From positions 1 to 40,814 of the forward strand of contig SCQX01000308.1 of the NCBI GenBank assembly GCA_004298545.1: a stretch of 40,814 nucleotides of DNA. Direction: 5' to 3'. The number at the start of each line of letters is the position of its first letter. The first letter of the stretch is position 1. Shown here piece after piece: positions 24,508 to 31,561 of this stretch. Below the pieces are notes generated by a model that had not been told where the DNA came from, did no database searches, and worked only from the letters and a program-made list of their open reading frames with translations. The translations under genes and the position numbers were made by a program. Source of the DNA: Candidimonas sp. Lineage in GTDB: Bacteria; Pseudomonadota; Gammaproteobacteria; Burkholderiales; Burkholderiaceae_B.

Positions 24508-25104
24508 TCAGCCACGTGCGGCTTCCTCGCCGATGGCTTGCGCCATCCAGCCAGGCAGCGTTGCACGCACGGCGGCCAGCGCATTCCACTCGGAACGGGG
24601 GAGGGTGCGGCGCAGTGACGCGAGCGACTTGCCGGCGTGCACGGGTCCCATCCAGGCTAACGCACGCACGGCCGTACCGGCCGGCCGGACACCAAGCGCC
24701 AGCATCCAACGCGGCGCGTGTTTCACCAGTATTTCCGAACGCCCGAGCTTCAATTTCCGGGTACGGCCAGAAGTCAGATAGACCTCTTGGATAGGAACTT
24801 GCCGCGTCAAGCCCAGGGCATTGGCCGCACTGGCGCCGTGCGGTACGACGATTTCGCCGTTTTGCCTGGCCAGTGCCTCGACGACTTTCTCGGGTGCGGG
24901 AGCGCGCGAGCCGAACCGGCTGGAAACCGGAGCAGCGTAAGCGCCACGCGCCACGCGCAGCAGCTTGCCAGCCCTGGCCAGCCGCGAGAACGCCTGATCC
25001 ACCGCCGACCGGCTTCCCAGATGCAGGAACTCCTTGGGCGACAGCACGCCTCCCTCGGGGAGGGATTGTGCTTGTTGCAGGATGGTCTCGGGTAGCGTGT
25101 TCAC
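24508..25104 (-). CDS. AbiEi-type antitoxin (DUF6088) without a visible AbiEii partner
   Basis: 198 residues, GTG start. The N-terminal winged helix (GGVLSPKEFLHLGSRSAVDQAFSRLARAGKLLRVARGAYAAP, split across the fold) and the following GEIVVPHGASAANALGLT and VYLTSGRTRKLKLG segments match the AbiEi/DUF6088 antitoxin group. AbiEi represses its operon and counteracts the nucleotidyltransferase toxin AbiEii, normally encoded immediately downstream. Here the downstream 24474-24507 region leads only to the DUF2726-like gene, so it appears orphaned by deletion. The inverted repeat at 25123-25143 upstream could be its operator. Confidence 0.82.
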   Translation of the reverse strand: MNTLPETILQQAQSLPEGGVLSPKEFLHLGSRSAVDQAFSRLARAGKLLRVARGAYAAPVSSRFGSRAPAPEKVVEALARQNGEIVVPHGASAANALGLTRQVPIQEVYLTSGRTRKLKLGRSEILVKHAPRWMLALGVRPAGTAVRALAWMGPVHAGKSLASLRRTLPRSEWNALAAVRATLPGWMAQAIGEEAARG

Positions 25105-25122
25105 GGAGTATTTTTCTATCAG

Positions 25123-25143
25123 AGAAACGATATACTAGTTTCT
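25123..25143 (-). promoter_or_regulatory. Inverted repeat upstream of the AbiEi gene, putative operator
   Basis: AGAAAC ... GTTTCT, 6-bp perfect arms separated by 9 bp (GATATACTA), ~20 bp before the GTG start. AbiEi proteins bind inverted repeats at their own promoters, so this is a reasonable operator candidate. A TATACT hexamer lies in the spacer on the + strand. Confidence 0.5.
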
Positions 25144-25382
25144 GACATCTTGGTAGCAGCATTTCCTTCCTGTACGCCCGCGTATTCGGCGGGGTGGTCG
25201 AGGAAAAAGCAGGGAAGGGCACAGGTGGGAGTCCTACCGCAATGCTGGGCGAGCGTCGAGGGGGCGTCGCGAGTGCTCTTGGAAAGTTCCCACTGCCGTA
25301 GTCTGGACACGACTGGAGAAACAATTCCAAATCAAAGGCGTCTTGTGGCAGACCACAACCGCAGCAACGGCCATGATTCGCT

Positions 25383-25559
25383 GTGAGTAAAAATGGTTAT
25401 CCGGCCGAACGTCCCCTCACGCTGCCCATCGTGGAGCACGTCGGAATGCATCGACTTGAGGAGGCTGAAGTGTGGTCGCGGGTCCGGTATGATGGACGTC
25501 TGATTGATAATAAGCTGATACCGCGTAAACCCGCGCCAGCAAAGGGTGTGCGTTTCTGA
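25383..25559 (+). CDS. Possible small protein just inside the right end of the element
   Basis: 58 codons from a GTG, ending in the first GACGGTAAA motif. The translation (SKNGYPAERPLTLPIVEHVG, then MHRLEEAEVWSRVRYDGRLI) has ordinary protein composition and no internal stop, unlike the other two frames. I recognise no family. The region before it, from 25144, shows no supportable gene. Position next to an attachment site would suit a recombination accessory protein, but that is only context. No clear ribosome site. Confidence 0.35.
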   Translation: MSKNGYPAERPLTLPIVEHVGMHRLEEAEVWSRVRYDGRLIDNKLIPRKPAPAKGVRF

Positions 25560-25578
25560 CGGTAAAAGCGACGGTAAA
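25558..25578 (+). repeat. Right-end GACGGTAAA(A) pair, putative arm sites
   Basis: GACGGTAAAA at 25558-25567 and GACGGTAAA at 25570-25578, 12 bp apart, ~60 bp inside the right core repeat. Matches the motif cluster at the left end (427-582), where a pair is spaced 13 bp. Confidence 0.6.
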
Positions 25579-25584
25579 GGCACT

Positions 25585-25659
25585 ATGTCGATCGAAGCCA
25601 AACCCTTTAGTCATGCGGACTTGCGTGACCTGTTGATGATCGAGTGGGATTTGTGGAAA
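25585..25659 (+). CDS. 24-codon mini reading frame spanning the right attachment core
   Basis: ATG at 25585 reads MSIEAKPFSHADLRDLLM, then across the att core as IEWDLWK and stops. If the element circularised through the core, this frame would instead end IEWE and stop, like guaA. It may be a real small protein, or the fused tail of a guaA-like attachment sequence. Too short for confidence. Confidence 0.3.
25638..25649 (+). other. attR core (12-bp direct repeat)
   Basis: GATCGAGTGGGA, identical to 283-294 in guaA. The following bases (T TTG TGG AAA TGA) would give guaA an IEWDLWK ending if the element excised. Confidence 0.7.
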
Positions 25660-25773
25660 TGATTTCATAGAGGAGCATGGCACAGCATCGATTGCACAGG
25701 CAGGCGACCGCCTTGGCGGTGAGATGAAGGCGCTTCGTGGTTGACTGGTAAGGTGCCGTTAGTGTGGCGGAGT

Positions 25774-25794
25774 TGTACGGTATAATGGCGTACA
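25774..25794 (+). promoter_or_regulatory. Promoter/operator of the TacA-TacT-type module
   Basis: A perfect -10 hexamer TATAAT (25781-25786) sits between inverted arms TGTACG (25774-25779) and CGTACA (25789-25794). The transcript would start about 20 bp before the antitoxin ATG, near the GGAGATGAACC ribosome site. A palindrome centred on the -10 is a classic autorepressor site for the RHH antitoxin. The -35 is poor (TTAGTG at 25759-25764). Confidence 0.7.
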
Positions 25795-25809
25795 GAATGG
25801 AGATGAACC

Positions 25810-26082
25810 ATGACTACTGCCGCCGCCCGCCTAGACTTGCGTCTTGAGCCGCGCGACAAAGAACGTATCACTAAGGCCGCTGCCTTGCGCGGCCTGCCGG
25901 TGTCGTCTTTTGTCCGTGACGCTGTCTTGCGCGAAGCCGATGCCGCCATTGCAGCCGATACCGTGGTCACTTTGTCCGCTGCTGAATCACGTCGCTTCCT
26001 GGCGGCGCTGGATGCTCCATTTCAGCCCAATGCTCGCCTAAAGGCAACGATGGATGCTGCCGCCTCTGTGGCACAGCGTTGA
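25810..26082 (+). CDS. DUF1778 antitoxin (TacA-like)
   Basis: 90 residues. N-terminal ribbon-helix-helix (RLDLRLEPRDKERITKAAAL, then GLPVSSFVRDAVLREAD) binds DNA; the C-terminal helix (LSAAESRRFLAALDAPFQPN) is the TacA segment that wraps the toxin. Start ATG after GGAGATGAACC. It ends 3 bp before the acetyltransferase gene, the standard TacAT layout, and should autoregulate through the palindrome at 25774-25794. Confidence 0.93.
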   Translation: MTTAAARLDLRLEPRDKERITKAAALRGLPVSSFVRDAVLREADAAIAADTVVTLSAAESRRFLAALDAPFQPNARLKATMDAAASVAQR

Positions 26083-26085
26083 TCC

Positions 26086-26574
26086 ATGGCGTTAGCCTTT
26101 GTTGTCCTCGATGGGCATCAGCATGACCGCGCTGGTTTTTCCTGTGGTGTCGCAGCCCTGGATGACTACCTACTCCGCCGGGCGGGACGGCATCAGCGCG
26201 ACGGTATCGCCACCACGCATGTCCTGGTAGACGATACTGACCCTGCGCGCATTCTTGGCTATTGCTCCCTGTCAGCGGCACAACTCTACCTGCACGAGAT
26301 GCTTGAGCGGGATCGCAGGCGATTACCGGCGTATCCCGTACTCGCCATACGGGTAGGGCGCTTGGCCGTGTCCCAGGTGCAGCAGGGCAAAGGGTACGGT
26401 CAACTGCTACTGGGCCATGCGGTGAATCTTACCGTAGCTGTGCGGCAATCTATGGGTGTGCGGGTGATGATTGTGGATGCAAAGGATGCGGAGGTGGCCG
26501 CGTTTTACGAAGGTTTTGGCTTTCGGCGCACGGCCGGCGCAGCACTGACACTCTATTTGCCGGTACCGGGCTGA
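26086..26574 (+). CDS. GNAT acetyltransferase toxin (TacT-like)
   Basis: 162 residues, the family size. Typical TacT features: N-terminal FSCGVAALDDYLLRRAGRHQRDG, the acetyl-CoA loop Q-x-x-G-x-G (QQGKGYGQLLL), and the conserved FYEGFGFRRT with the catalytic-region Tyr. TacT toxins acetylate the amino group of charged tRNAs and stop translation. The reading frame is intact, so with its antitoxin it is probably an active addiction module right outside the attachment core. Confidence 0.92.
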   Translation: MALAFVVLDGHQHDRAGFSCGVAALDDYLLRRAGRHQRDGIATTHVLVDDTDPARILGYCSLSAAQLYLHEMLERDRRRLPAYPVLAIRVGRLAVSQVQQGKGYGQLLLGHAVNLTVAVRQSMGVRVMIVDAKDAEVAAFYEGFGFRRTAGAALTLYLPVPG

Positions 26575-26629
26575 TGCTGTCATACAGGCACCCATGTGTG
26601 CCGTCATCTAAAAAGGGAGAACGCTGATC

Positions 26630-27014
26630 ATGACGGCGCTCAGCTTCAAAGGGAAAGAATTCGTCTACAACCACCACTTGGCTGTGCCATTTCGGCCCCT
26701 GGTACTGCACCCGGAAAAAGGGATAGGCCCGGCATCGTTGGATGGCAACCTTGTCATCCAGGGCGACAACCTGCATGCGCTCAAGGCGCTGTTGCCGTAT
26801 TACGCCCGAAAGGTGGATTGCATTTTCATTGATCCGCCTTACAACACGGGCAACGAGGGGTGGAGCTACAACGATAACGTCAATGCCCCGATGATTCGGG
26901 AATGGCTGAATAACAATCCGATTGGCATCGAGGATGGCCTGCGACACGACAAGTGGTGCGCGATGATGTGGCCGAGATTGCGGCTGGTACATGAGTTGTT
27001 GAGCGACACGGAGG
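26630..27014 (+). pseudogene. Type III (Mod-type) N6-adenine DNA methyltransferase, N-terminal fragment
   Basis: Good start (GGGAGA ribosome site) and about 128 recognisable codons: NHHLAVPFRPLVLHPEKG, GNLVIQGDNLHALKALLPYY, catalytic motif IV D68-P-P-Y71 in IFIDPPYNTGNEGWSYND, and MMWPRLRLVHELLSD. Mod proteins of this kind are ~500-650 residues and carry SAM motif I in the lost C-terminal part. Sequence diverges at LLSDT/EV (about 27012) where the ketopantoate-reductase fragment begins; the frame then runs on to 27106. No Res endonuclease gene is near. Non-functional remnant. Confidence 0.85.
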
Positions 27015-27017
27015 TGC

Positions 27018-27281
27018 GGACGGGCGGGACTTTGCCGGGTTGTTGGCGGGTACGCCGATGCGGGAACCTCCATGTATTTCGACCGGCTCGGTGGTCGTGC
27101 CCTTGAGGTCGAGGCGTTGACGGGCGCCATTGTTTCCCGCGGAAAGCAGCTCGGTGTCGCGACACCGCTGAACGGCATGCTGCTCTCGCTACTTCGAGCG
27201 GTAAGTGATGGCGCTACCGGCGGTGGCGCGAACGACGCCTGCGGCGTCCAGATGATCCATACGTCTTTTTCGAGCAGATGA
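27018..27281 (+). pseudogene. 2-dehydropantoate 2-reductase (ApbA/PanE-like), C-terminal fragment
   Basis: In a different frame from the methyltransferase remnant: DAGTSMYFDRLGGRALEVEA followed by LTGAIVSRGKQLGVATPLNG and LLSLLRAV is the conserved C-terminal domain of ketopantoate reductases (S-M-x-x-D-x-x-x-G-R-x-x-E-x-x-A-x-x-G, then G-V-x-T-P). The N-terminal NADP-binding domain is absent. After ~27210 the sequence stops resembling the family. Either remnant of a chromosomal gene cut by the insertion of the upstream genes, or debris from a deletion. Confidence 0.75.
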
Positions 27282-27396
27282 GCGAGACAGCCGCTCCCGG
27301 TACGCCCGTGTTCCAAGGCTTTGCATTGATCTGCTTCGCCGGTTTCAAGATTCTCGACGGCTGCCTGTTCATGACGAGAATTTTCTGCGCGCGTGA

Positions 27397-27906
27397 TTAT
27401 GAACCGAAGAGGGCAAGAAGCCCCTCCAGCAGCCGATATGGCGATGGCGGACACCCGACGATGCGGAGGTCGACGGGAAGTACCGCATCGGCACCGCGCT
27501 CGCATGCATAGCTGCCCGCATAAAGACCACCGGATGCCGCGCAGTCTCCAACGGCGACCACCCATTTCGGCGCGGGCATCGCGTCGTAGGTTCGCAGAAG
27601 CGCCTCGTGCATGTTTTTCGTTACCGGGCCGGTCACGAGCAGTACGTCGGCATGGCGAGGCGAGGCGACGAAGCGCAGTCCGAAGCGTTCGAGATCGTAA
27701 TAAGGATTACTCAACGCGTTGAGCTCAAGCTCGCAGCCGTTGCACGAGCCCGCATCAACGAGCCGCAGAGACAGGCTGCGGCCGAGTCGCCGGCGAACCC
27801 TGACATCCAGTTCGGCGGCCATGCGAGCGATTACCGGGTCGGTCGGAATAGCCAACTTCTCGGTGAAGGGGCGGCGCGTGAGGCTTTCAAAGAGTGTTTT
27901 ACGCAT
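27397..27906 (-). CDS. hyfI: Hyf/NuoB-like small subunit of hydrogenase-related complex
   Basis: 169 residues. The N2-type 4Fe-4S ligands are all present: C55 and C58 (GSCNGCELE), C122 (VGDCAASGG) and C152 (IVGCPPSP). This is the NuoB/HycG/HyfI fold that receives or delivers electrons next to the large subunit at the cytosolic face. Start ATG at 27906, 9 bp after the hyfG stop. It is the last gene of the operon; no ferredoxin-like hyfH or maturation gene follows. Intact, in contrast with the large subunit's loss of metal ligands. Confidence 0.9.
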   Translation of the reverse strand: MRKTLFESLTRRPFTEKLAIPTDPVIARMAAELDVRVRRRLGRSLSLRLVDAGSCNGCELELNALSNPYYDLERFGLRFVASPRHADVLLVTGPVTKNMHEALLRTYDAMPAPKWVVAVGDCAASGGLYAGSYACERGADAVLPVDLRIVGCPPSPYRLLEGLLALFGS

Positions 27907-27915
27907 TGGTCGTTC

Positions 27916-29457
27916 TCAGAGATCGTGACCGGAATAGGAGCAGTTGAAGGACTTGTTGCAGATCGGGAAATCAGCGACGATATTACCTTCGATTGCGGCC
28001 TCCAGCAGCGGCCACTGGAACCAGGATGGATCGCGCAGGTGACAGCGTTCAATGCGGCCGGCGACGCCGGTCCGTACCCAAACGAGAATGTCGCCGCGGA
28101 AGCCCTCGACGATCGCCATTCCCTCGCTTGATGTGGTCTTGTTGCCGCTGTCGTGCTCTGCGTAGATTGGGCCGTCGGGCAGGCCGGCAAGAATCTGTTC
28201 GACCAGCCGCATGGATTGCTCCACCTCGTGGATGCGAATCCAGATTCGGGCGTTTACATCACCTTCCTCGAGCAACGGAATCTCGAATTCGAGTTCATCA
28301 TACGGGACATAGCCGGGCCAGCGGCGTGCATCGAAGCGCCTTCCCGAGGCGCGCCCCACGAATCCGCCGGCTGCAAATTGCGCGGCAAGCGCGGGTCGGA
28401 GGACGCCGGCCCCGACGGTGCGGTCCTGCAACGACGCGGTGGTATCGTAGAGGTCGACGAGCCGCTTGAAGCGGCGGCGTATATCCACGATCAGCGTGGC
28501 GATGCGCGCTGCGCCCGCGCCGTCGAGGTCGGTAGTGACACCGCCCGGTGCGATGCGGTCCATCATCAGCCTGTGTCCGAAAGAAGCCGACGCCTCGCGC
28601 AGCACTTGCTCCCTCAGAACGGAGCAATGGGCGAGCATTATCGCGAACCCGCCATCGTTGCAGATCGCGCCGACATCGCCAAGATGGTTTGCGAGACGTT
28701 CCAGTTCGGCCATCAACGCGCGCAGCCAGACGGCACGCACCGGTGGTTCCCAGCCGAGCGCTTGTTCGACCGCGCGGGCAAATGCCAGACCGTAGGCGAC
28801 GGTGGAATCGCCAGAACAGCGGCAGGCCAATTGCGCAGCCCGCTTCGGGTCGGCACCCTGCAACAAGTACTCGACACCCTTATGGGTAAAGCCGAAACGT
28901 TCCTCGAGGCGCACAATGGTGTCGCCGTCGGCGCTGATGCGGAAATGGCCCGGCTCGATAATACCGGCATGGACCGGACCGACCGGCAATTGGTGGACGT
29001 TTTCCCCATCGACGGGCAGAAACGCGTATTCCTTGTCGGATCGGGCGTCATTCCTCTCCGCGGCAAGCGGCGCATGCATTCCCCATTTGCCATGATCGAG
29101 CCAGGGCCGGGTATCTGGCAGGCCGGTCGGAACGAGTCCAAACAGATCTGCCGCGGCGCGCTCCAATCGGATGGCAGGCGGATGAATACGTCCGACCGAC
29201 GGGTAATGCCCATCAGGGCAGGCGAGACTCAACATCAGAATGCGGCCGGGAGCACCGGCGTCCGCCACCACCATGTGAACAGCCTGCGGTTCGCCCCAGA
29301 GTCCGAGCAATGTCAGCGCGCCCGCGCCCAGCCGTTCGGTCGCCTCGGCCCAGATATCGGCCTGCACCTCAGTCCTGGTCCATTGCCGGTGCTCGGCAAC
29401 GATGCGGCCTTGCAGGCTGTGGAAAGGGTCGGGCAGTGTTTTTCCGGGTATCTTCAT
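27916..29457 (-). CDS. hyfG: Hyf/NuoCD-like large subunit lacking the NiFe-binding cysteines
   Basis: 513 residues: NuoC-like part (~1-125), then the NuoD/HycE-like part with the VGPVHAGIIEPGHFRI signature (~159-174). In true hydrogenases an ERxCGxC motif follows; here the equivalent stretch is QLACRCSGDSTVAYGLAF (C212 and C214, not CxxC). At the C-terminus the DPCxxC motif is replaced by DPSWFQWP (D476), and the only late cysteines are C500 and C506 in FPICNKSFNCSYSG. A NiFe site therefore cannot form in the usual way. Known energy-converting-hydrogenase-related (Ehr) complexes have this loss. ATGA overlap with hyfF. The electron partner is unknown. Confidence 0.88.
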   Translation of the reverse strand: MKIPGKTLPDPFHSLQGRIVAEHRQWTRTEVQADIWAEATERLGAGALTLLGLWGEPQAVHMVVADAGAPGRILMLSLACPDGHYPSVGRIHPPAIRLERAAADLFGLVPTGLPDTRPWLDHGKWGMHAPLAAERNDARSDKEYAFLPVDGENVHQLPVGPVHAGIIEPGHFRISADGDTIVRLEERFGFTHKGVEYLLQGADPKRAAQLACRCSGDSTVAYGLAFARAVEQALGWEPPVRAVWLRALMAELERLANHLGDVGAICNDGGFAIMLAHCSVLREQVLREASASFGHRLMMDRIAPGGVTTDLDGAGAARIATLIVDIRRRFKRLVDLYDTTASLQDRTVGAGVLRPALAAQFAAGGFVGRASGRRFDARRWPGYVPYDELEFEIPLLEEGDVNARIWIRIHEVEQSMRLVEQILAGLPDGPIYAEHDSGNKTTSSEGMAIVEGFRGDILVWVRTGVAGRIERCHLRDPSWFQWPLLEAAIEGNIVADFPICNKSFNCSYSGHDL

Positions 29458-30902
29458 TTGAGCAGGTCCGCGACGTTCTGGAACCAGGCGACCATTGCAG
29501 AGGGCATGTAAAGCCCTCCGACCAATACAAGGCCAAGGTGCGCGAAGATCGGCACGTAAGAGGCGCGTACGGGCGTCTTCGGTCCGGCAGGTTCACCGAA
29601 AGCAACAGAGCTGAGGCGTAGCAACAGAGCCCCGAGAGCGACCAACAGACCGAAGGCTGCGAGCGTAGCGAGCGCCGGCGCGCGTGCGAACGCCGAACTG
29701 AGAACCAGAAACTCGCTCATGAAGACTCCGAAGGGAGGAACACCCGCGATCGCGATGACGCCGGCGACGAGTGTCCAGCCAAGCAGCGGGTGGCTGCTCG
29801 TCAGTCCACGGATGTCGGCGATCTTTTGCGTCCCTTTCACCTGGGCGATATGGCCGACCGAGAAGAAAATCGCCGACTTGGTCAGGCTGTGCATGGTCAT
29901 CTGCAGCAGTCCAGCGAAATTGCCGAACGGGCCGCCTATGCCGAAGGCGAAGACGATGATGCCCATGTGCTCAATCGATGAATAGGCGAACAGGCGCTTG
30001 ATGTCGCGGCGCCGGTAGAGCATGAAGGCTGCGAAGATCAGGGAGCCGAGGCCAAGCGTAATCATCAGTGGCCCGACGGAGATTGTTCCCGGACTGGCAG
30101 CCACGATCATCTTGAACCGCAGCAGCGCATAGAGCGCGACGTTCAGCAGCAGGCCCGAGAGCACAGCGGAAACCGGTGTCGGTCCCTCTGCATGCGCATC
30201 CGGCAACCAGGCGTGCATCGGCGCGAGGCCGACCTTGGTACCGTAGCCAAGGAGAAGGAAAACGAATGCGATATTCAAGAGCGAGGGATCGAGCGACGCA
30301 GCGTGCCTGAGCAGATTGGTCCACGCCATTGCGCCCATGCCCTCGCCGATGGCCGATACGGCTGCAAGATAGACGAGGATCGTCCCGAAAAGCGCCAGCG
30401 CTATGCCAACGCTGCCGAGGATAAAGTATTTCCACGCGGCTTCCAGCGCTTCGTGCGTGCGATAGATTCCGACCATCACGACCGTCGAAAGCGTCGCGAG
30501 TTCAATGGCGACCCACATCAGGCCGATGTTGTTGGCCGTCAATGCCAGGTCCATGCCGAACATCATCAGTTGGAACATCATGTGATAAAAGCGCAGATAA
30601 CCTGGCGTCAGGCGCCCAGTCTCCAGTTCGTGGCCGATGTAGCTTGCGCTGAAGATGCTGGTCGTCAGACCCACGAAGGCATTCAGGACGATGAAGACCA
30701 CATTGAGGTCGTCGGCGAGCAGGTACGCGTTGGCAGGCGGGCGGCTCTGGAACAACTGAACCGCGAAGCCGAGCACGATTGCGCTGGCAAGGATATTCAA
30801 CCGGGCTGACCATCGGTAATCCCGCACGAAAGCGAGGAGGGCCGCGGCGACCAGCGAGGTCGCGAGCAGTGCGGCGATGGGGCTGAACACAACTACCGTC
30901 AT
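29454..30902 (-). CDS. hyfF: Proton-pumping membrane subunit, NuoN/M-like
   Basis: 482 residues of almost continuous membrane helices, the antiporter-like (Mrp/NuoLMN) family. Recognisable: the discontinuous helix region LLLGYGTKVGLAPMHAWLPDAHAEGPTPVSAVLSGLLL (split) with conserved Lys and the H-x-W-L-P-D-A-H motif, and RLFAYSSIEHMG. Such subunits pump H+ or Na+ driven by the peripheral arm. 4-bp overlaps both with hyfE upstream and hyfG downstream. Intact. Confidence 0.92.
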   Translation of the reverse strand: MTVVVFSPIAALLATSLVAAALLAFVRDYRWSARLNILASAIVLGFAVQLFQSRPPANAYLLADDLNVVFIVLNAFVGLTTSIFSASYIGHELETGRLTPGYLRFYHMMFQLMMFGMDLALTANNIGLMWVAIELATLSTVVMVGIYRTHEALEAAWKYFILGSVGIALALFGTILVYLAAVSAIGEGMGAMAWTNLLRHAASLDPSLLNIAFVFLLLGYGTKVGLAPMHAWLPDAHAEGPTPVSAVLSGLLLNVALYALLRFKMIVAASPGTISVGPLMITLGLGSLIFAAFMLYRRRDIKRLFAYSSIEHMGIIVFAFGIGGPFGNFAGLLQMTMHSLTKSAIFFSVGHIAQVKGTQKIADIRGLTSSHPLLGWTLVAGVIAIAGVPPFGVFMSEFLVLSSAFARAPALATLAAFGLLVALGALLLRLSSVAFGEPAGPKTPVRASYVPIFAHLGLVLVGGLYMPSAMVAWFQNVADLLK

Positions 30903-31561
30903 CGACGTTCCTCACGGAAACGGTCCAGCGCCTGGAGATCGACGGTGTCGAACCGTTCCCGGATGCGGAACAGGAAGATCCCGATGACGATGAAGGCGAC
31001 CAGGATGGAGAAGGCGATACTGATCTCGACGACGAGCGGCATGCCGTGGGCGCCGGTCCCCGCCAGGATCAATCCGTTTTCGATCGACATGAAGCCGATC
31101 ACCTGGCTGACGGCGTTGCGCCGCGTGACCATCATGAGCAAACCGAGGAGCACGACGGAGAGCGCAAGGGCGACATCTTGGCGCGCGAGGAGGTTTGCGC
31201 CGGCCGTGGCCTGCAGCATGAGGTCCATCGATACCGCGACGAGCCCGATGCCGGTGAGCATCGTCAGACCGGTGCCGACGGCCACCTCGATTTCCCGGTG
31301 CAGCCCCATGCGCACGATCATGCGCCGAAGGGCCATGGGGATGACGATGCACTTGAGGCTGAGCGCCACCAGCGCCGTCACATACAGATCCGGGTTGTCC
31401 TGGATGTGCGCCTGCCAGGCGGCGGACAGCGCCAGGATGAAGGAATGCAGCGCCAGCACGTTGATCAGCGGCAGCAGCCTATCCTGGTAGAGCATCAGGA
31501 AGCTGACGAGGACAAGACCACCCGCGAACATGTGCGCGACGTCGAAAGCCAGGGGCGACAT
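30899..31561 (-). CDS. hyfE: Membrane subunit, NuoK/HyfE-like
   Basis: 220 residues, about six hydrophobic segments. The NuoK-like core is visible as QVIGFMSIENGLILAGTG with the Glu (SIENG) that is conserved in proton channels of complex I. Longer than NuoK because HyfE carries an added N-terminal half. Shares one base with hyfC (31561) and ATGA with hyfF, so translation is coupled. Confidence 0.9.
   Translation of the reverse strand: MSPLAFDVAHMFAGGLVLVSFLMLYQDRLLPLINVLALHSFILALSAAWQAHIQDNPDLYVTALVALSLKCIVIPMALRRMIVRMGLHREIEVAVGTGLTMLTGIGLVAVSMDLMLQATAGANLLARQDVALALSVVLLGLLMMVTRRNAVSQVIGFMSIENGLILAGTGAHGMPLVVEISIAFSILVAFIVIGIFLFRIRERFDTVDLQALDRFREERR

Larger units (their letters stand above)
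283..25649. mobile_element. Integrated genomic island / defective Tn4371-like ICE inserted at guaA 3' end
   Basis: Boundaries are set by a 12-bp exact direct repeat, one copy in the last codons of guaA (283-294) and the other at 25638-25649. A tyrosine integrase gene lies just inside the left end. GACGGTAAA-type motifs lie near both ends (427-582 and 25558-25578). The interior carries typical ICE genes (alpA-like, radC, DUF932, parB-like, trbE remnant, trbJ, trbL, trbF, trbG, trbI, DUF2274) plus defence cargo. Relaxase, TraG-type coupling protein, trbB, trbC, trbD and the front of trbE are not present, so self-transfer is unlikely, although excision may still be possible. The boundaries are inference from the repeats; an empty-site genome would be needed to prove them. 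Confidence 0.75.

Noticed and set aside
24335-25330. Minus-strand frame of 331 codons over the AbiEi gene
   Set aside because: Overlaps AbiEi in another frame. Its end has some resemblance to a protein, but I find no AbiEii motifs in it.
26450-27565. Minus-strand frame of 371 codons across the TacT, methyltransferase and reductase region
   Set aside because: Antisense to genes with recognisable domains; no motif of its own.
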